From Phocoena phocoena (lineage: Eukaryota; Chordata; Mammalia; Artiodactyla; Phocoenidae), in contig NC_089220.1 in NCBI RefSeq assembly GCF_963924675.1, positions 167,634,761 to 167,698,760 on the forward strand: a stretch of DNA of 64,000 bases, read 5' to 3'. The stretch's first letter is position 1; each line of letters begins with the position of its first letter. Below, piece after piece: positions 26,525-39,310 of this stretch. The notes beneath the pieces were generated by a model. It did not search any database and was not told the origin of the DNA. It saw nothing but the letters and a program-made list of their open reading frames with translations. The position numbers and the translations under genes were made by a program.

Positions 26525-28005
26525 CTAAGTTTTTGTTGTCATTTCAGCAGTCTTCGCAGCGTCTTCACCAGGAGTAGATTCCATATTAAGAAACCACTTT
26601 CTTTGCTCATCCGTAAGGTGCAACTCTTCATCTGTTGAAGTTTTACCATGAGAGTGTAGCTGTTCAGTCACATCTTCAGGTTCCACTTCTAATTCTAGTT
26701 TTCTTGCTGTCTCTACCACATCTGCAGTTACTTCCCCCCTAAAGGCTTGAGCCCCTCAGAGTCATCCATGAGGCTTGGAATCATCTTCTTCCAGACTCCT
26801 GCTAATGCTGATATTTTGACCTCTTCCCATGAATCATGCATGTTCTTAGTGGAACCTAGAATGGTGTATCCTTTCCAGAAGGTTTTCAATTGACTTTACC
26901 CAGATTCATCAAAGGAATCACCGTCTGTGGCAGCTATAGCCTTACAACATATACTTCTTAAATAATAAGACTTGAAAGTCAAAATGACTTCTTGATCCAT
27001 GGGCTGCAGAATGGATCCTGTGTTAGCAGGCATGAAAACAACATTAATCTTGTTGTCCACCAGAGGTCTTGGGTGACTAGGCGCATTGTCCATGAACTAT
27101 AATATTTTGGAAGAAACCTTTTTTCTGAGCAGTAGGTCTCAACAGTGGGCTTAAAATATTCAGGGAACCATGTTGTAAACAGATGTGCTGTCATCCAGGC
27201 TTCGTTGTTCCATTTAGAGCAGGGATCCCCAGGCCCCGGGCCGTGGACCGGTACCAGGCCTGTTAGGAACCGGGCCGCACAGCAGGAGGTGAGCAGTGGG
27301 CGAGCGAGCGAGGCTTCATCTGCCGCTGGAAAATTGCCTTCCATGAAACCGGTGCCTGGTGCCAAGAAGGTTGGGGACCCGCTGCTTTAGAGGGCAGAGT
27401 AGATTTAGCGTAATTCTTGAGGGCCCTGGGATTTGCAGAATGGTAAGTGAGCATTGGCTTTAGCTTAAAGTCACCAGCTGCATTAACCTCTAACAGGAGA
27501 GTCAGCCTGTCCTTTGAAGCCAGGCATTGACTTCTCTTCTCTAGCTATGAAAGTCCTAGATGGCCTCTTCTAATACAAGGCTATTTCGTCTACACTGAAG
27601 ATCTGTTGTTTAGTGTAGCCACCTTCATGGACGGTCTCAGATCTTCCGGATAACTTGGTGCAGCTTCTGCATCAGCACTTGCTGCTTCGCCTTGCATTGC
27701 TGTGTTATGGAGACGGCCTCTTTCCTTAGACCTCGTGAGCCAACCTCTCCCAGCTTCAGACTCCTGCAGCTTCCTCTCCGCTCTCAGTCTTCACAGAATT
27801 GAAGAGAGTTAGGGCCTTGCTCTGGATTAGGCTTTGGCTTAGGGGAATATTGTGGCTGGTTTGATCTTCTGTCCAGATCACTAAAACTTTCTTCATAACG
27901 CCAGTCAGCCTGTTTTGCTTTCTTACCATTCACTGGAGTAGCACTTTTAATTTCCTTCAAGGACTTTTCTTTTGCATTCACAACTTGGCTGACTGACTGT
28001 TGCAA
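26525..28005 (-). pseudogene. Tigger1 transposase remnant
   Basis: Broken minus-strand frames inside the Tigger1 copy. Order on the minus strand: DNA-binding region (27784-28005), catalytic region with the DNAP motif (about 26896-27365, interrupted by a hAT insertion at 27220-27384), and a C-terminal acidic part (26525-26719). The DNAPxHP segment carries one of the catalytic Asp residues of the DDE/D transposase fold. No intact product is possible. Confidence 0.88.
27220..27384. mobile_element. Short hAT-type element nested in Tigger1
   Basis: 165 bp with inverted ends CAGGGATCCCCAGGCCC and GGTTGGGGACCCGCTG, GC-rich, containing GGAACCGGGCCGCACAGCAG. The 8-bp flanks ATTTAGAG / CTTTAGAG (one mismatch) fit a hAT target duplication. 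It disrupts the transposase frame. Confidence 0.85.
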
Positions 28006-28934
28006 GAGGCCCAGCTTTCAGCCTATCCCAGCTTTTGACATGCCTTCCTCACTAAGCTTAATCATGTCTAGATTTTGACTTAAAGCGAGGGACGTGCGAC
28101 TCTTCCTTTCACTTGAACACTTAGAGGCCATTGTAGGGTTGTTAACTGGTCTAATTTCAATATTGTCATGTCTCAGAGAAGAGAAGAGGGAGAGAGATGC
28201 GGAAACAGCCGGTTGGTAGAGCAGTCAGGACGCACACAACATTTACTGATGAAGCTCACTGTCTATATAAGATTGTCTGTAGAGCCTGAGGTTCCTGGCT
28301 CCCCAAACTGGTCACAACAGTAACATCAAAATCACTGATCACAGATCACCGTAACAAATGTCCTAATAATGAAAAAGCCTGAAATATTGTGAGAATTACC
28401 ACAGAGATGCGAAGTGAGTCATTGCTGTTGGGAAAATGGTACCAATGGACTTGCTTGATACAGCCTTCCCACAAACTTTCAATTTGTAAAAACCGCAGCA
28501 TCTGTGAAGCACAGTAAAGCCAAGTACAGTAAAACGAGGTATACCTGTACTCATTGTCCAAAACCCGTTTTCTTACCTTGGTCCCTATTTTTTGGAAGGG
28601 CACCATCTTCTCTAAGGTGGAAGAAGGAAAAGGGAGACTGAAACTGTAAGCCAGGAGAGAACTTCCTGATCTTGGAGAGGAAGTGTGGTTCATCTCAGAT
28701 CGCTCCAGAGCAAAAGGAAGACAAGGGAAGGAGAAGCGAGGGTACCTGGGGTCCTAGTATCAGTAGTTATGTTGTGGAACTTCCTGAAACAGGGACTCAC
28801 TTTGTTGTGACCCACACTCCTTAACTGTACTCTTCCAGTGTCTTGGAAAGGCTGTTTACATGTAGAACCACAGAGTCATGGAACTTGAGATTCGTAAGGA
28901 ACAGGTTTCTCTGCAAGTGAGAAGACTGAGCCCC

Positions 28935-29140
28935 AGAAGGACAGTGTAGCCAGGTGGTTAAAGACGTGGGCTTTGGAGTCAAACAGCCCTGGTTGAATCC
29001 AGTTTGGCCATCCGGTCTGTGACCTGAGGGTGAGATTAGTGTCCCCTCTAAGCTTCAGTTCCCTTGTACGTGAAATGAGAGGGTCATGGCAGGTGAATGA
29101 GATACTGCAGCACCCACCACGGCCTGGCATGCTCTAGTTA
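28935..29140 (+). mobile_element. MIR (complement of the orientation at 23020)
   Basis: GTGTAGCCAGGTGGTTAAAG, GGGCTTTGGAGTCAAACAG, CTGTGACCTGAGGG and TAAGCTTCAGTTCCCTTGTA follow MIR. A short minus-strand frame here is incidental. Confidence 0.75.
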
Positions 29141-29466
29141 TTACTTTGTTTCTCTTTCTGTTGGCTCCTGCTGGCATGTAAACGACAAGAAGTCAGGGTG
29201 TTTTGACTGCTTGCTCCAGCTGTATCCCCCGTGTCTAGAAAGATGCCTGGCGGACACGCAGGTAGCCGCTGCGTGAGTCAGACAAGTGCTCAGGAGAGTG
29301 TGCAGTCCGCTGACAGTGGTGGTCGAAAATAGCGACGTGTCGCAACCACAGAGGGCCAGAACCCAGTGTTCTGGGAAGTGCTTGGCGGCGCTTACAGGCG
29401 TTCTGGTAATTACGTTGCCAAGAAACTTTAGTGATGAATAAATGTTCTCACTAACCACCTTCCTGA

Positions 29467-29827
<361 letters not shown>

Positions 29828-29867
29828 TGAACCTCTTTAGGAAGTGTCTTTTTGTCCTCGCTGATGG

Positions 29868-30000
29868 TGAGAGTTAGCATTTATTGAGTGGTCCACATGC
29901 CAGATATTGTGCTAAGTGCTTTACATGGATAATTTTTAAATTACTGAAATGACCTTATGAAATAACTAGAATTATAATTTTTACTTTATACATGAGGAAC
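29868..30000 (+). mobile_element. MIR, sense
   Basis: GAGTTAGCATTTATTGAGTG, ATTGTGCTAAGTGCTTTACA and ATACATGAGGAAC follow MIR. Confidence 0.65.
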
Positions 30001-30149
30001 CATGTCCTTGAGATACAACTGAATTTCGTTTTGTTCTTAGTCTTTTATTTTACTTATATTTGCATCTCCCACATATATATAAAATTTTATGTAAATGCAG
30101 AAATGTGATCATGTCACACATTCCTTTTTAGTGCAGTTTTCTTTTTCTA

Positions 30150-31360
30150 ACAACTTTATTAAGATATAATTCACATACTGTACAAATCAGCCATTTTAAA
30201 GTGTACATTTTGGGGCTTCCCTGGTGGCGCAGTGGTTGAGAGTCCGCCTGCCAATGCAGGGGGCGTGGGTTCGTGCCCCGGTCCGGGAGGATCCCACACG
30301 CAGCGGAGCGGCTGGGCCCGTGAGCCGTGGCCGCTGAGCCTGCGCATCCGGAGCCTGTGCTCCACAACGGGAGAGGCCACAACAGTGAGAGGCCCGCATA
30401 CCGCCAAAAAAAGAAAAAAAAAGTGTACATTTTAATGACTTTTCATACAGTTACTGAGGTGTGCATCCTTCCCCCTAATCACTTTGAGAATATTTTCATG
30501 TTCTAAATTTTTCACTCCAGACGAAACCTGCTAGTGATTAGCAGTTCCTCCTCATTCCCGTCCCACCTCTGCTTCTGTCACTGTACATCCGTTTATTCTG
30601 GACATTTCGCATGAATTGAGTGATGCAATATGTCACCCTTTGTGACCGGCTTCTCTCATTTGACATAATGTTTTCAGGGTCCATCCGTGTTGTAGCATGT
30701 GTCAGTACTTCATTTCTTTTTATCGAGGAATAATATTCCATTGTATGGATATACCTCATGTTATTTGTCCATGCATCACGTGATGGGCGTTTGGGTTGTT
30801 TCCACTTTTCGGTCATTGTCAAAAATGCTGCTGTGATCATCCGCATCTGAGTTTTTGTGTGACATGAGTTTTCACTTCTCTTTAGGGTATACCAAGGGTG
30901 GAAGAGCCAGGTCATAGAGTAACACGATGTTTAACCTTTTGAGGAACTACCAGACTGTGTTCCAAAGCAGCCGCACTATTTTACATTCCAGCCGGCAGTG
31001 TATAAAGGTTCTGACTTCTCTCCGTCTTCCCCAGCACTTATTATTATCTGTTTATAGCCATTATAGTGGGTGTGACGTGGTGTGTCACTGTGGTTTTGGT
31101 TTGCATTTCCCTAAAGGCTTATGATGCTGAACTTCTTTTCATGTACTTATCTTTTCAGGTAGTTTATCATTTACATATCTTCTTTGAAGAAACATCTGTT
31201 CAGATTCTTTGCCAATTTTTTAATTAGGTTGTCTTTTTATTATTGAGTTGTAAGAATTCTTTGTATTGTAGATACAAGTGTCGTATGATTTGCAAAAATT
31301 TTCTCTTTTGTTGTCTTTTTACTTTTTTGATGGCATCCTTTGAAGCCACATTATCTGTAT
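30150..31360 (-). mobile_element. Old L1 3' region, antisense, split by a SINE
   Basis: Complement of L1 3' UTR and ORF2: AACTTTATTAAGATATAATT, CTTTTTATCGAGGAATAATA, CCATTGTATGGATATACC, TCCAGCCGGCAGTGTATAAA and GCATCCTTTGAAGCCACA. The minus-strand frame 30915-30538 is an ORF2 C-terminal relic (EYYSSIKRNEV). Confidence 0.85.
30212..30419 (+). mobile_element. CHR-type SINE, short form, sense
   Basis: Full head-to-tail copy from GGGGCTTCCCTGG to an A-rich tail, inside the L1. Exact 14-bp target duplication AAAGTGTACATTTT at 30198-30211 and 30420-30433. Confidence 0.97.
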
Positions 31361-31559
31361 TATTGATTTCACTTAAAAAATATTTTTATTAACGTATTAA
31401 TTTGGTTTCTTGTGTTGTTCTTTTTCTTAAGGAGAATACTTGGTTCTTCTGTTTCCTCCTTTTCCTTATTTAATAATGAAGGTATTTAAGGCTATAAATT
31501 TATCCCTGAGTAATAAAGATTTCTTTCTTTGTCCTAGGTTGTTTTTTTAAGTTTTATAG

Positions 31560-34500
31560 CAAAGTATCTTGTTTACTAGGGATTCCTGAAGGTTGTTAGA
31601 GAAGCTTTCAGACTCTGCTCTTAGCAGTTTACTGTTCGTTGTGTTGATTCAATCCTACGATAAAAAGAACACTTCACTCGGAACATGAATCAGGCTTCTA
31701 GATGAACTCTTGCAGGAAAGTAATGTGCAGTTTGTTGGATTTTAATTTCATTTTCATAAATGACACTCTTGCAACTTGAAACTGTTAGTGTGTCTGCTTA
31801 TGAAGTTTACTGAAATTTCTTGGGTTATCAAATCTCTGCTAAGAGCCCGAGCTAAAAATAATACCTGATTCTTCTCCAAAAGTTTGGAAAATCTTATCAG
31901 CAGGATGTAAAGTGTAGACATGCTAATAGAAGTGACCCTTGACAAGAATCATCCAGATTATGTGCCGTGAGGTTATTGAATCTAATTTTGCAGCGTGTTT
32001 TTCAGGCACTGTTGCCTCCCTTCTAAAATGCAAGGCTGTCAGCGATAAACTTTTGTCCATTTGATGCATTTTCTTACCAGAAGTTAATATTTCTAAAGCT
32101 GTACCTGTTCTCAGAATAGAGAAAAGTTTGCTGCTAAGTGCGTTTTCTCCAAATATGGAGCCTCTGCTGTTGACAGCTCTGACGATGGGTGGTCTCCCAC
32201 TCTTGACTTCTCTTTGAAAGCCTTTGACTTGACCTTGGGTATCCTTGCTGCAGGCCTGAGGGGAAGTATTCTTAAGACCTTGACCCTTGACCTCAGGGAG
32301 TGAGGTGTGATCTCTGCCAGCTGGGTGAGGTTGGAGAAGCAGGACAGATGAATGACTTTTTTTTTTGCCTTGAAATTAGGGCCTTCAGGAGAGGTTTAAG
32401 TAAACCAGGGTAATCTATGTCCATCAGGAAACATTTCAACTTTTAGAGTTAATTTTTCTGGTGTGGGCTTTCTCCATAGCCAGGAGGAATTCAGATTTGA
32501 TGGGGAGACTTCCTACCTGGCTGCCTTTACAGCCCCAGAATTTAGAGTCCTCCTTGAGTTCTGAATAAGCTTTGCTACCAAGTTTCTAGATGAACTGGTT
32601 GTGGGGAGGGGTGGGTGAGAGCTGTAGGAGCCATAGGGGACATGGCAGGGTGCTTTCAGGACCAACTGAAACAAAATAACTACTCTGGGGACCAGAGAAG
32701 AATTATTACCATGACTTCCCAGTTTTTGCCAGAAGATGGAGAATTTTATGGACCAGAGAGAGAAGCATTACTGTAGACTCATGGGCAAGCCAGGGTTGAA
32801 CGCATCCTTAGGCAGATACTCTACTCACAGGAAGTCTTGAGCTAAAGTTGAGTAACTTTTTGATTTAGAAGTAGAGGCTCCAGCTTGATCATCTTTTTTT
32901 CTGAGTGACGCATTCTTTCCGTAGATTCTTGGACCCTGGCTGGAACTTTGGCTGTCTACTCTAGAACCTGCAGCTCAAATCAGGAAACTCAGTGGTTCTG
33001 TGGTTTCTAGGCAGAAAGGAGATGATTGGGACCTTCTCTCTGTTGATGCATTAAATAGCTTTAGGCTGTAAAATGGAAAAAAAGAATCCATTGTTTGTTA
33101 AGATTTCTGAGGGTTTTTAGGGAAGCTTGCAGACTTTGCTCTTAGCTGTAATACTTTCTGCAGGTGAGACACATGCATGTTTCTTAAAGGGCCAGTATGT
33201 AAATCTTAATCCCCCACTGCACTCTCACAGAAGAAAAAGAAGAAGAAAAAGAAGGAGGAGGGGGAGGGGGAGAACAAGAAGCAGCAGCAGCAGCACAGGT
33301 TGACAGGGTGACGGGATTGACGTATGAGGACAGGACAATTCGCTTGATCAGTAAAAGCCTTTGCTGGAGAGTTGGGAGAAAAATGATGAGGACAGAATAG
33401 GAGTTGAACAATTGAGAGAGTACTAAGCTTATAGAACTTACTGTGGATATCTCATGTGAAGGGTGGAGTGCTATGTGCCCTTTTTTTAGCAGTGATGTCT
33501 GGGGTGGTGGACATCATGTGACACTGAAAACTGCTGTCAACCTTACCTGACTATATTTTGGGAACAACACCAATCTGAACTCTACCGTTTGCAGTCAGAG
33601 ATGACCCTAATACATTTCCTAATAAAATAGATACGGTTATTACTAGTGCCCTGTGTATGTAATTGGTTCAGCTCTGGAAGAGGAAGTCCCTGACTCGGAT
33701 GGCATGAGTTTCAGCCATATTCCAAGTGACATATGACTGCCACCCAGAGATTTCAGACAAGCCATGGGAGACACTCCGGGTGATTCCACATGCCACCCTG
33801 TTCCAGACTTGGTCCCGTTCATATGCTCTGATTCTGAGGTTCCATCGCATCGTTGGTGACCACCTGGGTCTTTTGCTCTCATTCTGGCTCCAAGGACCAA
33901 GATCTTGCTCCCCGCTGAATGCTTGAGCACAACATAAAAGCCAGCTTAGCTGCATCAGGAGGGAAAATAGGATATTTGCTGCTCCAGTGGGCTGGCATAA
34001 TGCTAGTTAAACTTGACTCTACCCCACCCCGAGCCCTTCCTGGCTGTGGCTGCTTTCGGTGCATCTTCCTCACTTCTTTTTGCCAAAATTCAAATTCAGA
34101 TCAGCCTCCTCCCCTTCTGTTGCATCACTTTCCCTCTCCCTAACCTCCCTCCAACCCTGCCATCACCCACAGCTTGTACCTATGGAGACAAGTTGATTTA
34201 AGCACTAGCGGGTATCCTGGCTCTTAAAGCAGAAAGGGATGCAGTGAATAAAGAAAAACACAGCATCCACTCCTGTCTCCAATCCTTGGTCCTAGGCTGA
34301 ATGTTGCTACTGGTAGATGCCCCTTTGGACTGCAGTCTGGCTGTACTGGTTGCCTGGTTGGGGGAAAACAGGAGAGGCTCATTGGATCTCAGAGCATCCT
34401 CCAAATGGGAAGCATGTTGTATGCCAAGCAAGCAGCTCCTGCTGCCGACCCGGGGCTGGGCCCCTTTGTAGTACTTTTCCCTGCTGTATATCATCAGAAG

Positions 34501-34980
34501 AGCTGATCTTCTTACCAGTTCCTTCCCCCAGAGGTTGCTATCTTAGAAGTAGGGAACCATTTTTAATTGGTTTGTTTATTACTTCCAAGTCCCAGTCCTT
34601 AGAGGCAATGTTTCACTTATATTTGCCTCAACTGCTTTCCATTGCCTGGTAGAGCAATGATTAGTCACATTAAAATGAAACCAGTCTAGCAGTTAGCCTC
34701 TAGTGACAAACATATTTCATTTTTGTAAAACTGGATGTTCCAAATTTAAACATATTCAGTGTTTACTGAACATCCAAACATATAGCTTAGGTTAAAGGAA
34801 AACATAACATCTGTTTCTGGAACTGAAGCACAATCACTGCTAAATATCTTGTGGAGACTTTTAGTCCAGTTCAAGGTGACTCTCCTAGAATGTGCTGGTC
34901 TCCCCACTAAAAGCAGAGCCTCAGAGTTAACAGGGCAGACTGTCCCGCTTTGGAGACAGTGGAATCGAACTGAGTGGGTG
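31560..34980. other. Unassigned intronic block with weak internal similarity
   Basis: No family recognised. Two segments about 1.5 kb apart look related: near 31599 (TTAGAGAAGCTTTCAGACTC, then TGCTCTTAGC) and near 33118 (TTAGGGAAGCTTGCAGACTT, then TGCTCTTAGC). Frames such as 33643-33955 on the minus strand and 34317-34652 on the plus strand match nothing I know. Confidence 0.4.
33229..33295. repeat. Purine tract (GAA/GGA) followed by (CAG)5
   Basis: Almost pure A/G run of about 45 bases to 33273, then AACAAGAAG and five CAG units at 33281-33295. Confidence 0.9.
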
Positions 34981-35042
34981 TTTACTTCCTTTTTATCCCA
35001 CTAGTGATTTTTTTTAATGTCGTCTCACTGCCTTGTTTGGAC

Positions 35043-35246
35043 TTTTTTTTTTTTGTGGTACGTGGACCTCTCACTGCTGTGGCCTCTCCCGCTGCGGAGC
35101 ACAGGCTCCAGACGCGCAGGCTCAGCGGCCATGGCTCACGGGCCCAGCCGCTCCGCGGCATGTGGGATCTTCCCGCACTGGGGCACGAACCCATGTCCCC
35201 TGCATCGGCAGGCGGACTCTCAACCGCTGCGCCACCAGGGAAGCCC
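35043..35246 (-). mobile_element. CHR-type SINE, short form, antisense
   Basis: T tract, then GTGGTACGTGGACCTCTCAC, through to CGCCACCAGGGAAGCCC. Target duplication is unclear. All four overlapping frames here are SINE-derived. Confidence 0.95.
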
Positions 35247-35402
35247 TGGATATGTCTTTTGTCCATAGCTGCTTCAGTTTCACTTTGGAAAGAGGCAGCT
35301 TGCACAATCAAGTTAAATGGCTTGATTTTCACATCCTTTAATCACAGCTTGCTGCCTACACATTTTACGGCTGCACAATTTTGGTGACTCTTCAATACAG
35401 AG

Positions 35403-35448
35403 AGTGTCTCTCTCTCTCTCTTTTTCTCTCTCATTCTGTCTCTCCCCG
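35403..35448. repeat. CT-rich low-complexity tract
   Basis: GTCTCTCTCTCTCTCTTTTT and further CT-rich sequence to about 35448. Confidence 0.85.
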
Positions 35449-36283
35449 CTTGTCTTTCTCCGGTTGGTGTCAACAGTACCCATGGTGTAGGTTTCCCTTT
35501 CAATATTTCGGGGTTTACAATTTACTTGTACACAGGCCAGGCAAAGTGACAGGCAAATCAAAATCAGATATTCTCTACAAATAACACAAATTGGAAAACT
35601 CTTAAAACTTTTCAAAACCCATGATTTCCTAAGCCATTTTCCTGCCACAGTTTTAAGATAAATGATTAGTAGTTTTATGAGTCAACTTATTTAGAGGCAG
35701 TTTTTATCACGTCGTGACAGGAATTTTATTTGTTTCCCTTTGCACAAAGTCACAAGTCTTTTGTCTAAGATGAGAATGCCTTTTTTTTTTTCCTGCTTTA
35801 ATTTTGCTTACATTTCTTATAACAGTCTAAAATCACAAGCTAGTACATTTTCTTTGGATTATCAGTTATGGCTTCAGTTGTGATCAAATAATATTTGTGA
35901 AGTAAATTTTAAAGTATTTAAAGCATCACACAGTGTTGAATTTCTATGAAACACTTTATTTTTAAAAATTGGTTTTAGTCAGCATGGGAGGGGCATAAAA
36001 TTCCCTTTTAGTTAGTCATTTGATAATAATTTAAAAATGATAATTTGATACCTAGTTGTCTTCATTCAACATACATAAAAAGTTACAATTCTTGAATGCC
36101 ATAATTCAGCCAACATCGATGATTTGAAGAGAATGAGAGGACCAGGGAAGCCAGTTGACTTCTCTTAGTTTGACATCATAGGCTGTGGGATAACCTTGTT
36201 ATGCTGGATCCTAAAGATTCTTCCCCAGTCTGTCGGCAGCCACAGGCACTGCCTTGCTGTACTCAAGGGGAGAATGATGCTAA

Positions 36284-36478
<195 letters not shown>

Positions 36479-38044
36479 TGATGACATACTGACAGTGCCA
36501 CATAGGGATAACTTCAAGCAGTTGTACTTTTTTGGAATCCTAAAAATGAATACTCAGATTCAATTTGTGTCAAATGGAGTTTTCAAAGTCCACTATTTAA
36601 AACAGATCTTCATGGCTACAAATTAACTAATTACTGTAGAAAACATTTCTAAAGGCTAGGCTTTCATGATTATTTTAGGAGCTATTTACATTTCAATGTA
36701 AAAACACAGAAAGCGTAGTTAAAATTTAGCAAACTGATCTGAAAAAGAGTTAAAGTTGTTATTGTGATAACAATTTGGCATCTGTTATCATTTTATAAGT
36801 AATAAAGACCTGAATATTTATTTTCGTACTGGATGGATTTTTTACACGCATTCATCTTGGGTTGATTAATTTCGGAGTCATTTTCTATGCAAGAAAAGTA
36901 CATCACAGTATTTGCTTCAAATCAGCTTTTCTCTTACTGGCAGAGTTCGATGAATTATTTTAATAATTTAAGGTTTCACACTGATACCGTCCAGTGGCAA
37001 AGCTTTTTAATTTAGAATATACCCTAATTTTTATTTTTAGCGTTGTCATATGCCTCCACAATTCTAGATTAGTTAAAGTTTCATTCATAACCTAGGAAAT
37101 AATGTTATAAAATTTTGTTTATATATTTTTTTCTGATTTATACTTACTCAGGAACAGAATGAGATGTTTTAGGATAATTTCAGAGGGCCACCCTGGTCTG
37201 GATCTGTCCCCAAATCCCCATCATCTCCATCCCACCAGCTTGGTAACACAGCAGAACAAGCATCTGAGGTTGGCATGTTATGATTGGCAGGTACCTGGAA
37301 ACCTGTTCTGGCTTTTCATATATAAGGAAACCTTAATTGGCACATAAGATATTAGGTTATCAGAAGTGGAAGGAATTGCCAGAAAGCGCCAATGACAACA
37401 TTCAAACCTCACCATCTGGTCATAATTACAAGAGTTATCAGCAACCAACAGAATGCGTTGCAATAGAGCTATGTCGTAAATATGAGTACACTTAGAAACT
37501 GCCAAACTGAAAAATGATCTTGATGATTGGAAACCCATTTCCGTATAGCAGGAGACAGTCATGTGGGTCACAGAAGGTTAATGTTAATATGAATATAGTT
37601 AAAACGAATTAAAGCACTCATGGAAAATAGAAATTTTACTAATTTACATTAAAGTGATTTGTAATTAAAGTCACAAGGAATTATCTCCAAACCAGGGCCA
37701 TGTTTCCAGATGATTTTACAGGTGCATGGTTTCAATCAGGCACCAGTTTTGTCCATTCTATCCCCAAACTCTCTCCCAAATATGACCTCTTGTCTTTCTC
37801 TCCATCATCATTATTCTCATCTAAGACACATCATGTCTCACCTGCACTAAGTGACCACCCAGTTGTTCATTGCACGTTAATTCTTGAACTTTTCCAGGTT
37901 GTCCTCCACAGTTCATTCAGGAACCACTTAACACATGTATCCGTGGTGTCTCTCAGCCTTCCTCTCCTATCCTCCTTGTCCCTCTCCTTCTCCCCCTCTA
38001 TCTTCCCACTTGTTCTTCTTGATTAGCTTCTCATTCCCTCTGGA

Positions 38045-38160
38045 TAAAGACCATCAAGATGAGAACTTTGTCTTAAAAGGGGTTCTACTTAGCAGTATAT
38101 CCCCAGGTAAAACACCTGGCATGTAGTAGATGTTCAATAAATAAATATATGTCAAATTAA
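38045..38160 (+). mobile_element. L2 3' end, sense
   Basis: AACACCTGGCATGTAGTAGA then TGTTCAATAAATAAATATATG is the L2 terminus. CT-rich sequence upstream (37700-38040) may be more of the same element. Confidence 0.6.
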
Positions 38161-38384
38161 TGAATAATGGGGGAATAGAAATAGACATACCAGTCAATAG
38201 GAGACATTATTCAGAAACAGAGCGAAGTAGAATTACCAGAAAGGCATTACAAATCACTAGGGAATCAGTGTTGTAGGGACAAGCAACTGGCCGACCATTT
38301 TGAGGAGGGGGAGTTTGAATCCTTCTCATACGCCCTATACCAAAGTGTATTCCAAATGTCTATCAATTTAAATGCAAATAAGTA

Positions 38385-39310
38385 AATAAATACATACATA
38401 CATAAATGTACAGGACAAAATGCATTTATATAATCCTGAGATGAGAAAAGACTTGAAGGACTTTATGTGCAGAAAACCTAGAGCAGAAATAATTTTTTAA
38501 GTGGATATTTGACAACATAAAAATTAAAGCTTTCATACCAAAAAAGGAAAATAGATTAAATTGCAATGCAAATGAAAAATGAGGGAAAATACTTGCAATA
38601 TATATATCAAAGCATTATTCTCTTTAAACTCTTATAAATTGATTAGGAAGAGATGAATATATCAATGAAAAATAGGCAGATTACAAAATAAGAAAATGAA
38701 AATGTGGCAGTTTACAAAGTAAGAACCACAAATCACTAATAAAAATATGCAAAGAAGAAAGTATTCAGCTTTGCTAGGAGTCAAAGTGAAAGAAGAAAGC
38801 ATTCTTTTTAAGAATAACAATCCCTGGTGTCCATGCAATTGTGTTGAAATTATTTACCTTTCATTTGGCTGGTAGGAGTACAGTTGGTTTAGAGTTTTTG
38901 AAGAGCAGCTAAATAGAATATATCAAAAGGCTTAGAAGTGTTTATATACTCAACCAATTGCTGAATTTAGGCAGTTTATGCTAAGAAAATGATACAAGGC
39001 AGAAGCACAGATTCATGCCCAAAATATTCATCCTAGCATTCTTTACAATTGTGAATATATGGAAGCAACCTAAATATGCAACAATTTAAAAATTGATATG
39101 TTATTATATATGTCAGAGTACTATGTGACAAATTAAAATTATATCAACAAACAGTATTCAACAAGATGGGAAATGCTTAAGCTATTAAGATAAAATATAT
39201 GTGCAGAATAGTGGTAATAAACATGCCTAGAAGGAAAGAAATGCAGAGTGTTTTCTCTGAAGGTAGGATTTGTGTATTAAGCTTATATTACTTCTACATT
39301 GTGAAAAACT
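38385..39310 (+). mobile_element. Old L1 fragment, sense
   Basis: Typical late ORF2/3' phrases: GGACAAAATGCATTTATATA region, CCAAAATATTCATCCTAGCA, and GGAAGCAACCTAAATATGCA. Heavily decayed. Confidence 0.45.

Larger units (their letters stand above)
26010..28547 (-). mobile_element. Tigger1 DNA transposon, nearly full length, antisense
   Basis: Terminal repeats CAGGCACACCTTGGAG at the left and ACGAGGTATACCTG at the right, with TA target duplications at 26008-26009 and 28548-28549. The minus strand carries a decayed pogo-family transposase: N-terminal part at 28005-27784 (SVSQVVNAKEKSLKEIKSAT), a DDE-type segment at 27093-26896 ([25 protein letters not shown]) and C-terminal part at 26719-26525. 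Removing the nested hAT element leaves about 2.37 kb, close to the roughly 2.4 kb I recall for Tigger1. Stops and shifts make it a fossil. Confidence 0.93.

Noticed and set aside
26896..27365. Possible host gene on the minus strand with a DNA-binding or DDE domain
   Set aside because: It sits between Tigger1 terminal repeats, is interrupted by a hAT element and has broken frames: transposase fossil.
34974..35387. Arg/Pro/Gly-rich ORFs here and at 30171, 55862, 61748 and 61935
   Set aside because: All are translations of the GC-rich CHR SINE and appear wherever the SINE does.
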